The notes under the pieces: model-generated
Seen by the model: the letters and a program-made list of their open reading frames with translations, nothing else
Told to the model about the DNA's origin: nothing
Databases searched by the model: none
In this document: positions 26,348 to 35,463 of the stretch, piece after piece
Position numbering within the stretch: the stretch's first letter is position 1
Layout of the letters: the number at the start of each line of letters is the position of its first letter
Source of the DNA: Flavobacteriales bacterium
GTDB lineage: Bacteria > Bacteroidota > Bacteroidia > NS11-12g > UBA9320
NCBI GenBank assembly: GCA_020635455.1
Contig: JACJZT010000002.1
Span: 310,001 to 374,000, forward strand
DNA: 64,000 nucleotides
Reading direction: 5' to 3'
Position numbers and translations under genes: made by a program

Positions 26348-26542
26348 TGATCTTTCCTTAATACCGGTATTGGGAACTTTATCCTGCCTGTATCTAATGT
26401 CGGAGATCGATCACCTTAGCTGGATGCGTTTTGGCGTTTGGTTACTTATTGGCCTGGTAATTTATTTTGGGTACAGCATTAAAAGAAGTAAATTGAATTC
26501 AAAAGATTTAGTTCTCTGAATAAGCGATAAAGACTTTTTTTT
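26348..26542 (+). repeat. Long direct repeat, right copy; duplicated permease 3' end
   Basis: 195 bases nearly identical to 25233-25428. It holds a headless copy of the last codons of the permease, with two bases lost before the stop, so it is a non-coding fragment. The 107 bases that follow (26543-26649) hold no gene that I can see. Confidence 0.93.
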
Positions 26543-26649
26543 AGGTAAGATCAAAGAACTCAGACCTTTACGCATGCTTATTCTTAATCAATAGCAACCG
26601 GATCTACAAGTATTAGGGATAATACCCGATTAGCTGAGTTTTATGTAAC

Positions 26650-27729
26650 TTAGGCTGTTCTTCCCAAATGTTTCAGGAATCTGTGATGCGTAATAAATGC
26701 CGAAGCAAAGCTTTTTTGGGAATTATAGGGTATACCAAACTCTTTGGTAGTCTCTTTTACGATTTTTGAGATCTTGGTGTAATGTAAGTGACAAATTCCA
26801 GGAAAAAGATGATGTTCTACCTGATAATTTAATCCTCCGGCAAACCAGTTTAAAAACCTGCTGTTTTCACCAAAATTTGATGTGGTAAGCAATTGATGAA
26901 CTGCCCATGCATTTTCAATGGTATCCTTATCATTGGGCATAGGGAATTTGGTTTCCTCCATTACATGTGCCAATTGAAAAATAAATGCTAAAATCCAACC
27001 TGCAACAAATTGAACCGTAAGAAATCCAATCAACCATTGCCACCAGGTAATGTCGAGCATGTACAACGGCAGAAACGCCATATAAAAATAATAAAAGATC
27101 TTACTGCAGACCAAAATGATGAATTCTTTGGTTTTATTGGTATTGAACTTTTTAAGATAATCGTTCTTTGAATATTTGGAGAGAGCAATAAAATCTTTTG
27201 CAGTAACCCAAAGCACGGTCATAAAACCATACAAAAACCAGGCATAATAAGGCTGATATTTATGAAACCATTTTTTAGGAGCATTGGGCGAAAAACGCAG
27301 AATTCCTTTTCCTGTAATGTCTTCATCCATACCCTCAATATTTGTGTAGGTGTGATGTAAAAAGTTATGCTGCACCTTCCAGTTCATGGAATGTCCTCCA
27401 AGGAAATTCAGTGTGTAACCAAAGAATTCGTTGATCTTATTATTCTTTGAAAAAGTTCCGTGACAAGCATCGTGCATTACGGTTAAGCCAATTCCGGCCA
27501 TGGTGAGTCCCATGAAAGAAGAAAATAACCAAAGCCAGCCTGTTGAAAGTCCGGAAAATAAAATTAATGAATAGGAGCCTACATAAATTCCGATCATAAC
27601 AAAAGCTTTAATCCAGATTCTGTAATCTCCGAATTTTGAAATGTTATTGTCTTTGAAATAATTGTCAACACGATTTCTTAATGTTGAGAAAAATTTATCT
27701 TCTGAGCGATTTATGAACTTTACTACCAA
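26650..27729 (-). CDS. Membrane fatty acid desaturase (linoleoyl-CoA/acyl-lipid desaturase type)
   Basis: 359 residues with four or more hydrophobic helices. The three di-iron histidine boxes are present: HDACHGTF (about 107-114), HNFLHHTYTN (about 141-150) and QVEHHLFPG (about 304-312). The Gln in the third box is the mark of front-end/acyl-CoA desaturases. No fused cytochrome b5 domain. It introduces a cis double bond using O2, so the host probably meets oxygen. No ATG is available near the N-terminus; the start is TTG at 27729, with a TATGTTTG box 24 bases upstream. Confidence 0.92.
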   Translation of the reverse strand: MVVKFINRSEDKFFSTLRNRVDNYFKDNNISKFGDYRIWIKAFVMIGIYVGSYSLILFSGLSTGWLWLFSSFMGLTMAGIGLTVMHDACHGTFSKNNKINEFFGYTLNFLGGHSMNWKVQHNFLHHTYTNIEGMDEDITGKGILRFSPNAPKKWFHKYQPYYAWFLYGFMTVLWVTAKDFIALSKYSKNDYLKKFNTNKTKEFIILVCSKIFYYFYMAFLPLYMLDITWWQWLIGFLTVQFVAGWILAFIFQLAHVMEETKFPMPNDKDTIENAWAVHQLLTTSNFGENSRFLNWFAGGLNYQVEHHLFPGICHLHYTKISKIVKETTKEFGIPYNSQKSFASAFITHHRFLKHLGRTA

Positions 27730-27752
27730 AATGAGATTTTTTTATATTTCCG

Positions 27753-27760
27753 CAAACATA
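27753..27760 (-). promoter_or_regulatory. Candidate -7 box (TATGTTTG) for the desaturase
   Basis: TATGTTTG on the minus strand, a full match to TAnnTTTG, 24 bases before the TTG start at 27729. No matching -33 element at the usual distance. It supports separate transcription of the desaturase from the 28308 gene. Confidence 0.45.
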
Positions 27761-27855
27761 AACTATTTTTCACAGAGCACGGATTTTTTGAATTCTATTT
27801 TTTTGAACACTTAACGTATATAGTTGAATAACAGAATTTTAGAGTATAAAAGTTC

Positions 27856-28308
27856 TCACAGTAATTTGTTTACCTCAGAAACGATTTGCAGCAAATATTC
27901 CTCATCTACAGGTTCAAATGCATCAAACTCGGTACTGTCAATATCCAATACACCCCAAACTTCTTCATTTTTCATAAGGGGAAGCACTATTTCAGAGTTT
28001 GAAAGTGCACTGCAGGCAATATGCTTTTCAAAAAGGTGGACATTATCAACCCTGATTGGTTTTTTATTTTTCCATGCTGTTCCGCAAACGCCTTTATCAA
28101 AACCAATTCGTGTACATGCAACCGGACCCTGAAACGGGCCCAGGACGAGTTCATTGTTTTTTACAATATAAAAACCTGTCCAGTGAAAATTAAATGTGTA
28201 ATGAAGGGCAGAGGATACATTGCTTAAATTTGCGATCAAATCCTTTTCGTCTTCGATCAGAGCTTTTATCTGCTTGAGAACAAGCTCATAGTTTTCAGAC
28301 TTCGGCAT
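27856..28308 (-). CDS. msrC: Free methionine-(R)-sulfoxide reductase (GAF domain)
   Basis: 150 residues, one GAF domain. The three cysteines used by fRMsr enzymes are at Cys65 (GPVACTRI), Cys75 (GVCGTAW) and Cys99 (HIACSALSNSEIVLPL). LDIDSTEFDAF follows. It reduces free, not protein-bound, methionine-R-sulfoxide with thioredoxin as donor. The ATG shares a base with the stop of the universal stress protein gene (TAATG), so they are coupled. Confidence 0.93.
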   Translation of the reverse strand: MPKSENYELVLKQIKALIEDEKDLIANLSNVSSALHYTFNFHWTGFYIVKNNELVLGPFQGPVACTRIGFDKGVCGTAWKNKKPIRVDNVHLFEKHIACSALSNSEIVLPLMKNEEVWGVLDIDSTEFDAFEPVDEEYLLQIVSEVNKLL

Positions 28309-29192
28309 TAATTAAAACCACCAAAGCTGATCGCGGACCCCATAATGTTGTAATTCTTTGCGTTGACACAAAGTACCGGGATCTGAGCATCGTTATTTAT
28401 TATTTTAACATCTTCATCACCGATAAAAATATCGGCTATTTCTTTTTCTTTCTTGGTGGTGAGCACTAAAAGATCTGCATTAATAGAAGATGCATACCGC
28501 ATAACTTCTTTTGAATAGTTCTTTCCTGAATGGCTTTCAGGAGTATCTACCACATTTACACCTTCTGAAACCAGTTCGTTTTTAACATAATTGGCATTAC
28601 CATTCACTTTAATCTTTAAGTACTCGTCTTTTTCAAATTTTCGCAGAATGTGTACATCAGAATTATGTTCTTTGGCGATGGCAATGGCCTGGTTTGTTTT
28701 TTGTTTGGTCTCAACACTTTCGTCAATCGGGAGAACGAGTGTTTTATAACCGTGATCCGATATATTTTTGGATTGAACAATAATTACCGGGGCTGGGGAA
28801 GAGGTTACTACCTTAAGAGCAAAAGCACCCAAAACGTGCTGCATTCCTCTTACGCCATGAGTACCAAGAATAATCAACTTGGCCTTAGTTTCTTCCGCAA
28901 TTTCCGCTATGGTTGTAAAGATACTGCCTTCTCTTATTATTGGAAAAGTTTTAACTCCTGTAAGTGCCGTATTTGCTTCACATATCTTGTCCATTTTGTT
29001 CTGAACAACCGATTCAACACTTGCCGAACCCGAAGTGAATTTCGATTTGGTGTCGTTATTTATTATATGGACCAGTCCAACATCTCCGGAGCTTTTTTTA
29101 GCCAAAAAACTAGCGTGATTCATTGCACAGTCGGCTTGTTCGGTAAAATCGTATGTAACTAATATAAGGTTATGTTTGTCCTGGTTATCCAT
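28308..29192 (-). CDS. Tandem universal stress protein (two UspA domains)
   Basis: 294 residues from the ATG at 29192; another in-frame ATG at 29198 would add two residues. The first UspA domain (about 8-145) begins LILVTYDFTEQADCAMNHA and ends with LGTHGVRGMQHVLGAFALKV, the nucleotide-binding loop. The second (about 150-285) is more diverged. Cytoplasmic stress-related ATP-binding protein; precise role unknown. It overlaps the HD-domain gene and is coupled to the methionine sulfoxide reductase gene. Confidence 0.9.
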   Translation of the reverse strand: MDNQDKHNLILVTYDFTEQADCAMNHASFLAKKSSGDVGLVHIINNDTKSKFTSGSASVESVVQNKMDKICEANTALTGVKTFPIIREGSIFTTIAEIAEETKAKLIILGTHGVRGMQHVLGAFALKVVTSSPAPVIIVQSKNISDHGYKTLVLPIDESVETKQKTNQAIAIAKEHNSDVHILRKFEKDEYLKIKVNGNANYVKNELVSEGVNVVDTPESHSGKNYSKEVMRYASSINADLLVLTTKKEKEIADIFIGDEDVKIINNDAQIPVLCVNAKNYNIMGSAISFGGFN

Positions 29193-29775
29193 ATGCATTT
29201 ACGGTTTCTATAATTTTCTTCAAATTTATTGCTTTTTGAAGGTTTCTTAACTGATAATTTGTTTTAGTAAAATAATGATGAGAATTAAAAAAGTTGATTT
29301 GAATTTTATTCCAGGCCACAACGTCTGTTACAATTTTTCTATAAAGAAACTCATCGTAAAGTGTAGCAGAGATCGTTTCAAAATCTGTGCGACCCAAATA
29401 ATCTAAATCCGCATCGCAAAGTATTTCTGCAAGATGTGAGTTGGGGGTTTGCGGGATCTTGGTTGCCATTATCAACTCACAGATCTTATTGATCTGTAGA
29501 TCGTTGTATTCAAATTGTGGCAGATCGTTCATGGCAATGATGGAACTTTGTTGTTCGTGATTTAATTCGGAAACAACAAAACCAATGTCGTGATAAGCGG
29601 CTGCAGTCAATACAATGGTCAGATCATCCCTGGAATCTACTTTTTCAGCTTTGGCAATTCTTTCCGCTTCATTATATACGTCGATCGTATGACCAATACA
29701 ATGATAGGTAAGATAATCAGGTAAAGATTTTTCAAGAATATTTAAAGCGTGCTGTTTAGCTAAATCTAACTGCAT
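29185..29775 (-). CDS. HD-domain phosphohydrolase
   Basis: 196 residues. Metal-binding pattern of the HD superfamily: His in YHCIGHTIDVY (about 24-34), the HD pair in AAAYHDIGF (about 58-66), and Asp in ILCDADLDYLGR (about 117-128). Related proteins act on nucleotides or phosphorylated small molecules; the substrate cannot be told. First gene of a run with the universal stress protein and the methionine sulfoxide reductase. Confidence 0.87.
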   Translation of the reverse strand: MQLDLAKQHALNILEKSLPDYLTYHCIGHTIDVYNEAERIAKAEKVDSRDDLTIVLTAAAYHDIGFVVSELNHEQQSSIIAMNDLPQFEYNDLQINKICELIMATKIPQTPNSHLAEILCDADLDYLGRTDFETISATLYDEFLYRKIVTDVVAWNKIQINFFNSHHYFTKTNYQLRNLQKAINLKKIIETVNAYG

Positions 29776-29998
29776 TTATAATTCGTGAATTCAAAAATAA
29801 TTATTTACCATGAGTATTGTATTTTTTTTATAGGCTGTTGTTTATTTTAATGTACAGTTAAATAAATTATTCAAAATTAATTCTATTTAAACTACTCAAG
29901 AGTGTGCCTGTATCAAATGTATACGACCGGTACATTTCCGGTTATTAATTCACCAAACAAAAATAAACTATAATTTATATTATGTTAAGTAGAATATT

Positions 29999-30017
29999 GA
30001 ACCATCTGAGATGGCTC
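29999..30017 (-). terminator. Hairpin downstream of the TPR gene
   Basis: GAGCCATC-TCA-GATGGTTC on the minus strand, an 8-bp stem with one G-T pair and a 3-base loop, 7 bases after the TPR gene stop. The following sequence is AT-rich without a clean T run, so terminator function is tentative. The rest of 29776-30023 shows nothing that I can assign. Confidence 0.4.
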
Positions 30018-30023
30018 GTTAAC

Positions 30024-31223
30024 TCAAAGTTCGTCGGACAGCTTCTTGAATTCATCCTCCTTCTCTTTGTTGTCTACGTTCTTATAAAGTCTTTGCATGC
30101 TTTCGTACAACTCGAATTTTTCCTTTTTATTTTCATCCGGCAATCCGATCTCGTAACACTTTTCAAAATACGTTAAGGCTTTAAGATATACATCTTTGAT
30201 CTGCTTTTCAATTTTTTGTTGCTCAGCCTTTACGAAGGTCTTTTGTAATTTTTCAATTAATGGCTTGGCTTTATTTACATACAAAACACCAAGATTAAAA
30301 AATGCGTCATAGTACTTTGGGTCAATTTCTATTGCTTTTTCATAATCCTTTTCGGCAAGTTCGGGTTTATCCATTTTTTCGTAAGTGGATGCCCGTGCAA
30401 AATAATAGATGGTGTTATACTCATCCGATTCTATCGCGTCGCTTAATTTTTTGATCAGCACATCTGTTTTACCTTGTTTAAGATAAATATCCAACTCCAT
30501 ATTCATAAGATCTGCATCATTTGGAAAAAGTTTTCTACCTTTATCCAGGGCAACAAGTGCATTGCTGGTATCTTTCTCGTCGAGATAAACCTTTGCTAAT
30601 GCCGAATAAATCTTTGGATCGTTAAACTTTACTTCGATCAGTTTGTTAATATAAGATTTGGTAAGTTCGTTATCCCCTTTAGCCATGGAAGCATAATAAC
30701 TATACTGATACAGCAGGTTTTCTGTGATGTTAATGGTTTTAAGGTCACCTTTTGTATCGTAAGGCAGAATTTTCAATATAACATTGTAATATTCAAGGGC
30801 TTTGTCGTAGTTGTTTTTCTGATATTGAACTACCGCAGCATTGAACATAACGTTTGCAACATTTAACATGTAAAAATCGCACTGTTCCTTCCAGTCTCCA
30901 TCCTTATCGGTTTCTTTGCATTTAAATAAAGATTCGGCAGCGATCTTGATTGCATCCGGATTTTCTTTGGATAATTCATCGTCTTTTCGCGCGATCTCAA
31001 AATAAACTGCCCCCCTGTAAACCCACATTTTTGGACTATTTGAAGTTTTGGAATGTTCTGCTGCAGCGTCTATGAGTTTCTTACATTCTCTGATATCTTT
31101 CACTGCATCCGGATCCGGATCTTCCAGGATCATTCTTACGGTTTCCACTTTACTGTTCTGTGCCTGAAGATCAAATGCAGCAAATCCGATCAACATAAGG
31201 GTAATTAATACTAGTTTTTTCAT
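30024..31223 (-). CDS. Exported tetratricopeptide repeat protein
   Basis: 399 residues. Signal peptide (about 1-21, ending DLQAQ). The rest is helical with TPR units, clearest at NYDKALEYYNVILKILPYD (about 139-157), TSNALVALDKGRKLFPND and PELAEKDYEKAIEIDPKYYD (about 293-312). A lysine-rich coiled helix lies near the C-terminus. Periplasmic protein-protein scaffold by family; partner unknown. It lies after gyrA on the same strand, with 152 bases between, including possible -7 boxes at 31263-31281. Confidence 0.87.
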   Translation of the reverse strand: MKKLVLITLMLIGFAAFDLQAQNSKVETVRMILEDPDPDAVKDIRECKKLIDAAAEHSKTSNSPKMWVYRGAVYFEIARKDDELSKENPDAIKIAAESLFKCKETDKDGDWKEQCDFYMLNVANVMFNAAVVQYQKNNYDKALEYYNVILKILPYDTKGDLKTINITENLLYQYSYYASMAKGDNELTKSYINKLIEVKFNDPKIYSALAKVYLDEKDTSNALVALDKGRKLFPNDADLMNMELDIYLKQGKTDVLIKKLSDAIESDEYNTIYYFARASTYEKMDKPELAEKDYEKAIEIDPKYYDAFFNLGVLYVNKAKPLIEKLQKTFVKAEQQKIEKQIKDVYLKALTYFEKCYEIGLPDENKKEKFELYESMQRLYKNVDNKEKEDEFKKLSDEL

Positions 31224-31262
31224 GTTCTCTTATATTCAGTTAAATACTATCAATTTTGGTGC

Positions 31263-31281
31263 CAAAATTAGGACAAAGATA
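31263..31281 (-). promoter_or_regulatory. Two overlapping candidate -7 boxes for the TPR gene
   Basis: TAATTTTG (31263-31270) and TATCTTTG (31274-31281) on the minus strand, both matching TAnnTTTG, 40-51 bases before the ATG at 31223. No convincing -33 partner. Confidence 0.35.
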
Positions 31282-31375
31282 GGACAAGATATTTATTGAT
31301 CTTAATTCAATTGAGTATTGCACGGGTTAGATTAATAAAAGTACATTTTATACCTCAATTTCCCGCAAAGGTCAA

Positions 31376-33931
31376 TTATACTTCAGGATCTGTTTCCGTC
31401 GCATCTTCTGTGTCAAGTGTAGGATCGGATTCATTTTCGGAGGATACATCATCAACAACATTTTCATCTTCATCATCTTTTTCCACCTTTGCTACAGAAG
31501 CTATTTCATCGTTCTCCCGGATCTTGATTAACCTCACTCCCTGAGTTGCTCTACCCATGACCCTTAAATCTGAAACAGGCATACGTATGGTAAGTCCTGA
31601 TTTATTGATGATCATAAGGTCCATATTGTCGTTTACGTTCAATATAGCGATCAATACACCGGTCTTATCCGTAATGCTGAGAGTTTTAACCCCCTTACCT
31701 CCTCTTCCGGTTATCCTGTAATCATCAATATCCGTTCTTTTACCGTACCCTCTTTCCGAAACAACCAAAATAGTGGACTCGGTTCCTTTTTCAACACAGA
31801 CCATTCCTATAACTTCATCTTTCTCATTCTCAAGGGTTACCGACTTTACACCTGAAGCAGTTCTTCCCATAGGCCTAACCTTTGACTCTTCGAACCGAAT
31901 CGCCTTTCCTGAACGTTTGGCAATTACAATTTCACAATTGCCGTTGGTTAACTGAACGTCCAGCAATTCGTCTTCTTCTCTTATGGTTATCGCATTTATA
32001 CCATTTACTCTGGGTCTGGAATAGGCTTCAAGGGTTGTTTTTTTAATGATTCCCTTCTTGGTAACCATTATTATGAAGTTTGAATTTACATAGGCTTCAT
32101 CCTTAAGATTGATCACGTTGATGCATGCCCGGATCTTATCCTCCGGCGGAATACTAATAAGGTTCTGAATGGCCCTTCCTTTGGTAGCCTTGGCTCCTTC
32201 CGGAACTTCCCAAACCTTCATCCAGAAGCATCTGCCCTGTTCGGTAAAGAACAGTAAGTAATTGTGATTTGTAGCCACGAACATATGCTCTACAAAATCT
32301 TCTCCCCGATGGCTTACGCCTTTGTTTCCGACTCCTCCCCGGCCCTGTGCCTTATATTCGGTAAGGGGTGTTCGTTTGATATAACCCATATGCGACAAGG
32401 TTACAACAACCTCTTCGTCTGGAATCAGATCTTCGACATTGAATTCTTCTGCTGAAAACTCAATTTCTGTTCTTCTCTTATCTCCAAACTTGTCTTTCAT
32501 TTCAGACAATTCGGTTTTGATCAATTCCATTCTCATGGTCTCGCTGCCCAATAGCTCATTCAGATAATTGATCAACTTCATGATCTCTTCATACTCTTCC
32601 TTTATTTTCTCCCTTTCAAGTCCGGTAAGCTTTTGCAATCTTAGATCAAGTATGGCTCTGGCCTGAATTTCGGTCAGTTTAAAGTTATCCATTAAACCGC
32701 CTCTTGCATCTTCTACGGTCGCTGCTTCCCGGATCAGTTTTATGATGGCATCCAGATTATCCAGGGCAATAAGCAAACCTTCAAGAACATGGGCTCTTTT
32801 TTGTGCATCATCCAGTTCGTACTGGGCTCTGCGAACCACCACATCGTGTCTGTGATCGACAAAATACCGAATCTGATCTTTGAGGTTCAATAATTCTGGC
32901 CGACCGTTAACCAGAGCAATGTTGTTTACCGAGAAGGAACTTTGAAGTGGAGTGTATTTATAAAGTTTATTGAGTACGATGTTTGGAATTGCATCCCTTT
33001 TCAATTCAAATACAAGTCTCAGTCCATCCCTGCCAGATTCATCCCTGACCTCTGATACACCCTCAATGACCTTTTCATTTACCAGATCAACAGCTTTTAT
33101 TATGATTTGTGAAGGTGAGATCTGGTATGGAACTTCTGTAATAATGATCTGCTCTCTACCGCTGCCGGTAGTCTCTATCTCAGCTTTTCCGCGCATAACC
33201 ACTCTCCCACGTCCGGTCAAAAAGGCTTCTTTTACACCTTCATAGCCATAAATAATACCTCCTGTAGGAAAATCAGGACCTTTGATATATTCGAGTAATT
33301 CTTCTACTTCTATGGCATTGTTGTCGATGTAAGCGATAATTCCGTCAATTACTTCCGATAAATTATGAGGCGCCATGTTGGTAGCCATACCAACAGCAAT
33401 ACCCGAAGCACCATTAATTAAAAGATTTGGGATCTTGGAAGGGAGTACTACCGGTTCGTCTAAAGAATCATCAAAATTAGGTCTGAAATCGACGGTATTC
33501 TTATCTATATCCACAAGCATTTCCTCCGCAATTTTCCTCATTCGAGCTTCTGTGTAACGCATTGCTGCCGGAGGATCCCCGTCAATGGAACCGTAATTAC
33601 CCTGCCCATCAACCATCATGTACCTTACAGACCATGGTTGTGCTAGCCTTACCATTGCATCGTATACAGAAGAATCGCCGTGCGGATGATATTTACCCAA
33701 CACCTCCCCTACGATCCTTGCAGATTTTTTATGTGCCCGGTTACTGGCAAGCCCAAGTTGTGACATGCCGTACAACACCCTTCTATGAACCGGTTTTAAG
33801 CCATCCCGAACATCGGGTAAGGCCCTGGACACAATAACCGACATCGAATAATCGATGTAAGCGGTCTTCATTTCTTCCTCAATATTGATTGGAATTATTT
33901 TATCATTTTCTGGAATTAGATCTTCATCCAT
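31376..33931 (-). CDS. gyrA: DNA gyrase subunit A
   Basis: 851 residues from the ATG at 33931; an in-frame TTG at 33946 is less likely. Breakage-reunion domain with catalytic Tyr126 in AAMRYTE. The quinolone-sensitive type residues Ser87 and Asp91 are present (HPHGDSSVYD). The C-terminal beta-pinwheel carries the GyrA box QGRGGVG and repeated blade motifs. It ends in a strongly acidic tail (about 815-851). It introduces negative supercoils together with GyrB, which is not in the window. Confidence 0.97.
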   Translation of the reverse strand: MDEDLIPENDKIIPINIEEEMKTAYIDYSMSVIVSRALPDVRDGLKPVHRRVLYGMSQLGLASNRAHKKSARIVGEVLGKYHPHGDSSVYDAMVRLAQPWSVRYMMVDGQGNYGSIDGDPPAAMRYTEARMRKIAEEMLVDIDKNTVDFRPNFDDSLDEPVVLPSKIPNLLINGASGIAVGMATNMAPHNLSEVIDGIIAYIDNNAIEVEELLEYIKGPDFPTGGIIYGYEGVKEAFLTGRGRVVMRGKAEIETTGSGREQIIITEVPYQISPSQIIIKAVDLVNEKVIEGVSEVRDESGRDGLRLVFELKRDAIPNIVLNKLYKYTPLQSSFSVNNIALVNGRPELLNLKDQIRYFVDHRHDVVVRRAQYELDDAQKRAHVLEGLLIALDNLDAIIKLIREAATVEDARGGLMDNFKLTEIQARAILDLRLQKLTGLEREKIKEEYEEIMKLINYLNELLGSETMRMELIKTELSEMKDKFGDKRRTEIEFSAEEFNVEDLIPDEEVVVTLSHMGYIKRTPLTEYKAQGRGGVGNKGVSHRGEDFVEHMFVATNHNYLLFFTEQGRCFWMKVWEVPEGAKATKGRAIQNLISIPPEDKIRACINVINLKDEAYVNSNFIIMVTKKGIIKKTTLEAYSRPRVNGINAITIREEDELLDVQLTNGNCEIVIAKRSGKAIRFEESKVRPMGRTASGVKSVTLENEKDEVIGMVCVEKGTESTILVVSERGYGKRTDIDDYRITGRGGKGVKTLSITDKTGVLIAILNVNDNMDLMIINKSGLTIRMPVSDLRVMGRATQGVRLIKIRENDEIASVAKVEKDDEDENVVDDVSSENESDPTLDTEDATETDPEV

Positions 33932-33947
33932 AGTTTTTATTATCAAC

Positions 33948-33959
33948 CCGTGAAATTAA
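33948..33959 (-). promoter_or_regulatory. gyrA: Candidate promoter element (TTAATTTCACGG) upstream of gyrA
   Basis: Same 12-mer as upstream of the M1 peptidase (10003-10014), 16 bases before the ATG. Possibly a -7 box variant. Confidence 0.3.
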
Positions 33960-34059
33960 GTAATATGGCTATTTTTAAACGGATTGAACGTTCATAGATA
34001 CCCACAAGTTTTACCCCAAAATGTTGGTAAAAAGAAACCTTTAATATTTGATTTTACAA

Positions 34060-35451
34060 TCAGATCTCGAAAGACATTCCTTTTTCAGGGATGACAATTT
34101 CTGTATTGATCTGTTCACCAAGAAATTCACCGAATTCAGTCATGTTCTGAGCTTCCCCGTGGACCAGAAATATTTTTTTTAATTTTCCGGATTCGCTGTT
34201 TTTTATATAATCAACTAAGCCGGTTCGATCCGGATGTGCTGAAAAAACATCTGTGGATCGTATTTTGGCAAATACTGCATGCTCCTTATTTTTGATCTTA
34301 ACACTGTTTTGACCCTGCAACAATCTGTAACCCAGAGTACCTTTGGCACAATATCCGGCTATGAGTATCGTACACATCGGGTTTTGTATGTTATTTCGTA
34401 TATGCTGCTGAATTCTGCCACCTTCGATCATTCCTGCAGACGACACAATTATGGAAGGCCCCGAATGATAGGCCATTTCCTTCTGTTCGCTTTCGGTTTG
34501 AATGACACGCAATTCAGGAAACTCGAATAAACTTCCATACTCTTCAATGAATTTTTTTGCTTCTTCATTTAGATAGGAATCATACGCTGCATGTATTTTT
34601 GTACTTTGAATACCCAGCTTACTGTCGGTAAACACTCGGATGCCCTTTAAAATACCTTTACGGTACAACTTATTAAGGGTAAATAATATCGCCTGAGTTC
34701 GCCCAACACTAAAGGCCGGAATAACTATCCTGCCTCTGATATTTATACAGTTTTTTTGAATATACCGCTCAAGTTCCTCTTCAGGGCTAAATTCATTTTT
34801 ATGAAGCCGGTTTCCATAGGTCGATTCTGAGACAAGATAATCCAGTTCAGGCATAGGCATCGGGTCTACTACGATCTTTGCGTTTATCTGACCAAGATCG
34901 CCGGTGAAACCAATTCGGGTAATCGTATTGCGTTCCCTTATTTCAAGAAGAATGGATGCTGCACCCAAAATATGACCTGCCGGATAAAACATAAAGCGCA
35001 ATTCTTCATTAACCTCAAACCATTTAAGAAATGGGTAGGTCAAGGTTTTGTTCATAGCATGATTTACATCCTTCTGACCGTATAAAACCGAAGTATGCCT
35101 TACCCATTTTCGTTTGTTCTTACCGGGTTTAGATTCGGCAAGTTGCACATTTACCGAGTCACTGAGGAGACTTTCGGCCAATGCATAGGTTGGTTCAGTG
35201 CATATAATGTTTCCATCGTAACCCTTTTTAATAAAGGTTGGTATGTTACCTGAATGATCAATGTGGGCATGAGTTAATAGTATCAGATCAACCTCCTTTG
35301 GGTTTACAGGCAAATCGTGATTTACTTCTAAACTGTCCCCTCTTTCGTACTGAAGACCGCAATCGATAAGTACATTGTATCCTGATTTAAGAACCAACTG
35401 ATGCATACTGCCTGTTACTTGTTTGGCAGCCCCCCAAAAATTCAACTTCAT
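34060..35451 (-). CDS. Metallo-beta-lactamase/beta-CASP ribonuclease-like hydrolase
   Basis: 463 residues. Metal-binding motif LTHAHIDHSGNIP (about 59-71), other ligands in FYPAGHILGAASI and GFTGDLG. The beta-CASP domain (about 195-400) shows FSVGRTQAILFTLNKL and SSAGMIEGGRIQQHI. The C-terminal RMMBL-like part has STDVFSAHPDRTGL and FLVHGEAQNM. The architecture is that of CPSF-like RNA nucleases. It lies 12 bases after the M28 peptidase gene. Confidence 0.92.
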   Translation of the reverse strand: MKLNFWGAAKQVTGSMHQLVLKSGYNVLIDCGLQYERGDSLEVNHDLPVNPKEVDLILLTHAHIDHSGNIPTFIKKGYDGNIICTEPTYALAESLLSDSVNVQLAESKPGKNKRKWVRHTSVLYGQKDVNHAMNKTLTYPFLKWFEVNEELRFMFYPAGHILGAASILLEIRERNTITRIGFTGDLGQINAKIVVDPMPMPELDYLVSESTYGNRLHKNEFSPEEELERYIQKNCINIRGRIVIPAFSVGRTQAILFTLNKLYRKGILKGIRVFTDSKLGIQSTKIHAAYDSYLNEEAKKFIEEYGSLFEFPELRVIQTESEQKEMAYHSGPSIIVSSAGMIEGGRIQQHIRNNIQNPMCTILIAGYCAKGTLGYRLLQGQNSVKIKNKEHAVFAKIRSTDVFSAHPDRTGLVDYIKNSESGKLKKIFLVHGEAQNMTEFGEFLGEQINTEIVIPEKGMSFEI

Positions 35452-35463
35452 TTATGCTTTGGT

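Noticed and set aside
26334..26519. Short reading frame encoding a permease C-terminus
   Set aside because: It is the duplicated 3' end of the permease in the right direct repeat, without a proper N-terminus and with an altered stop.
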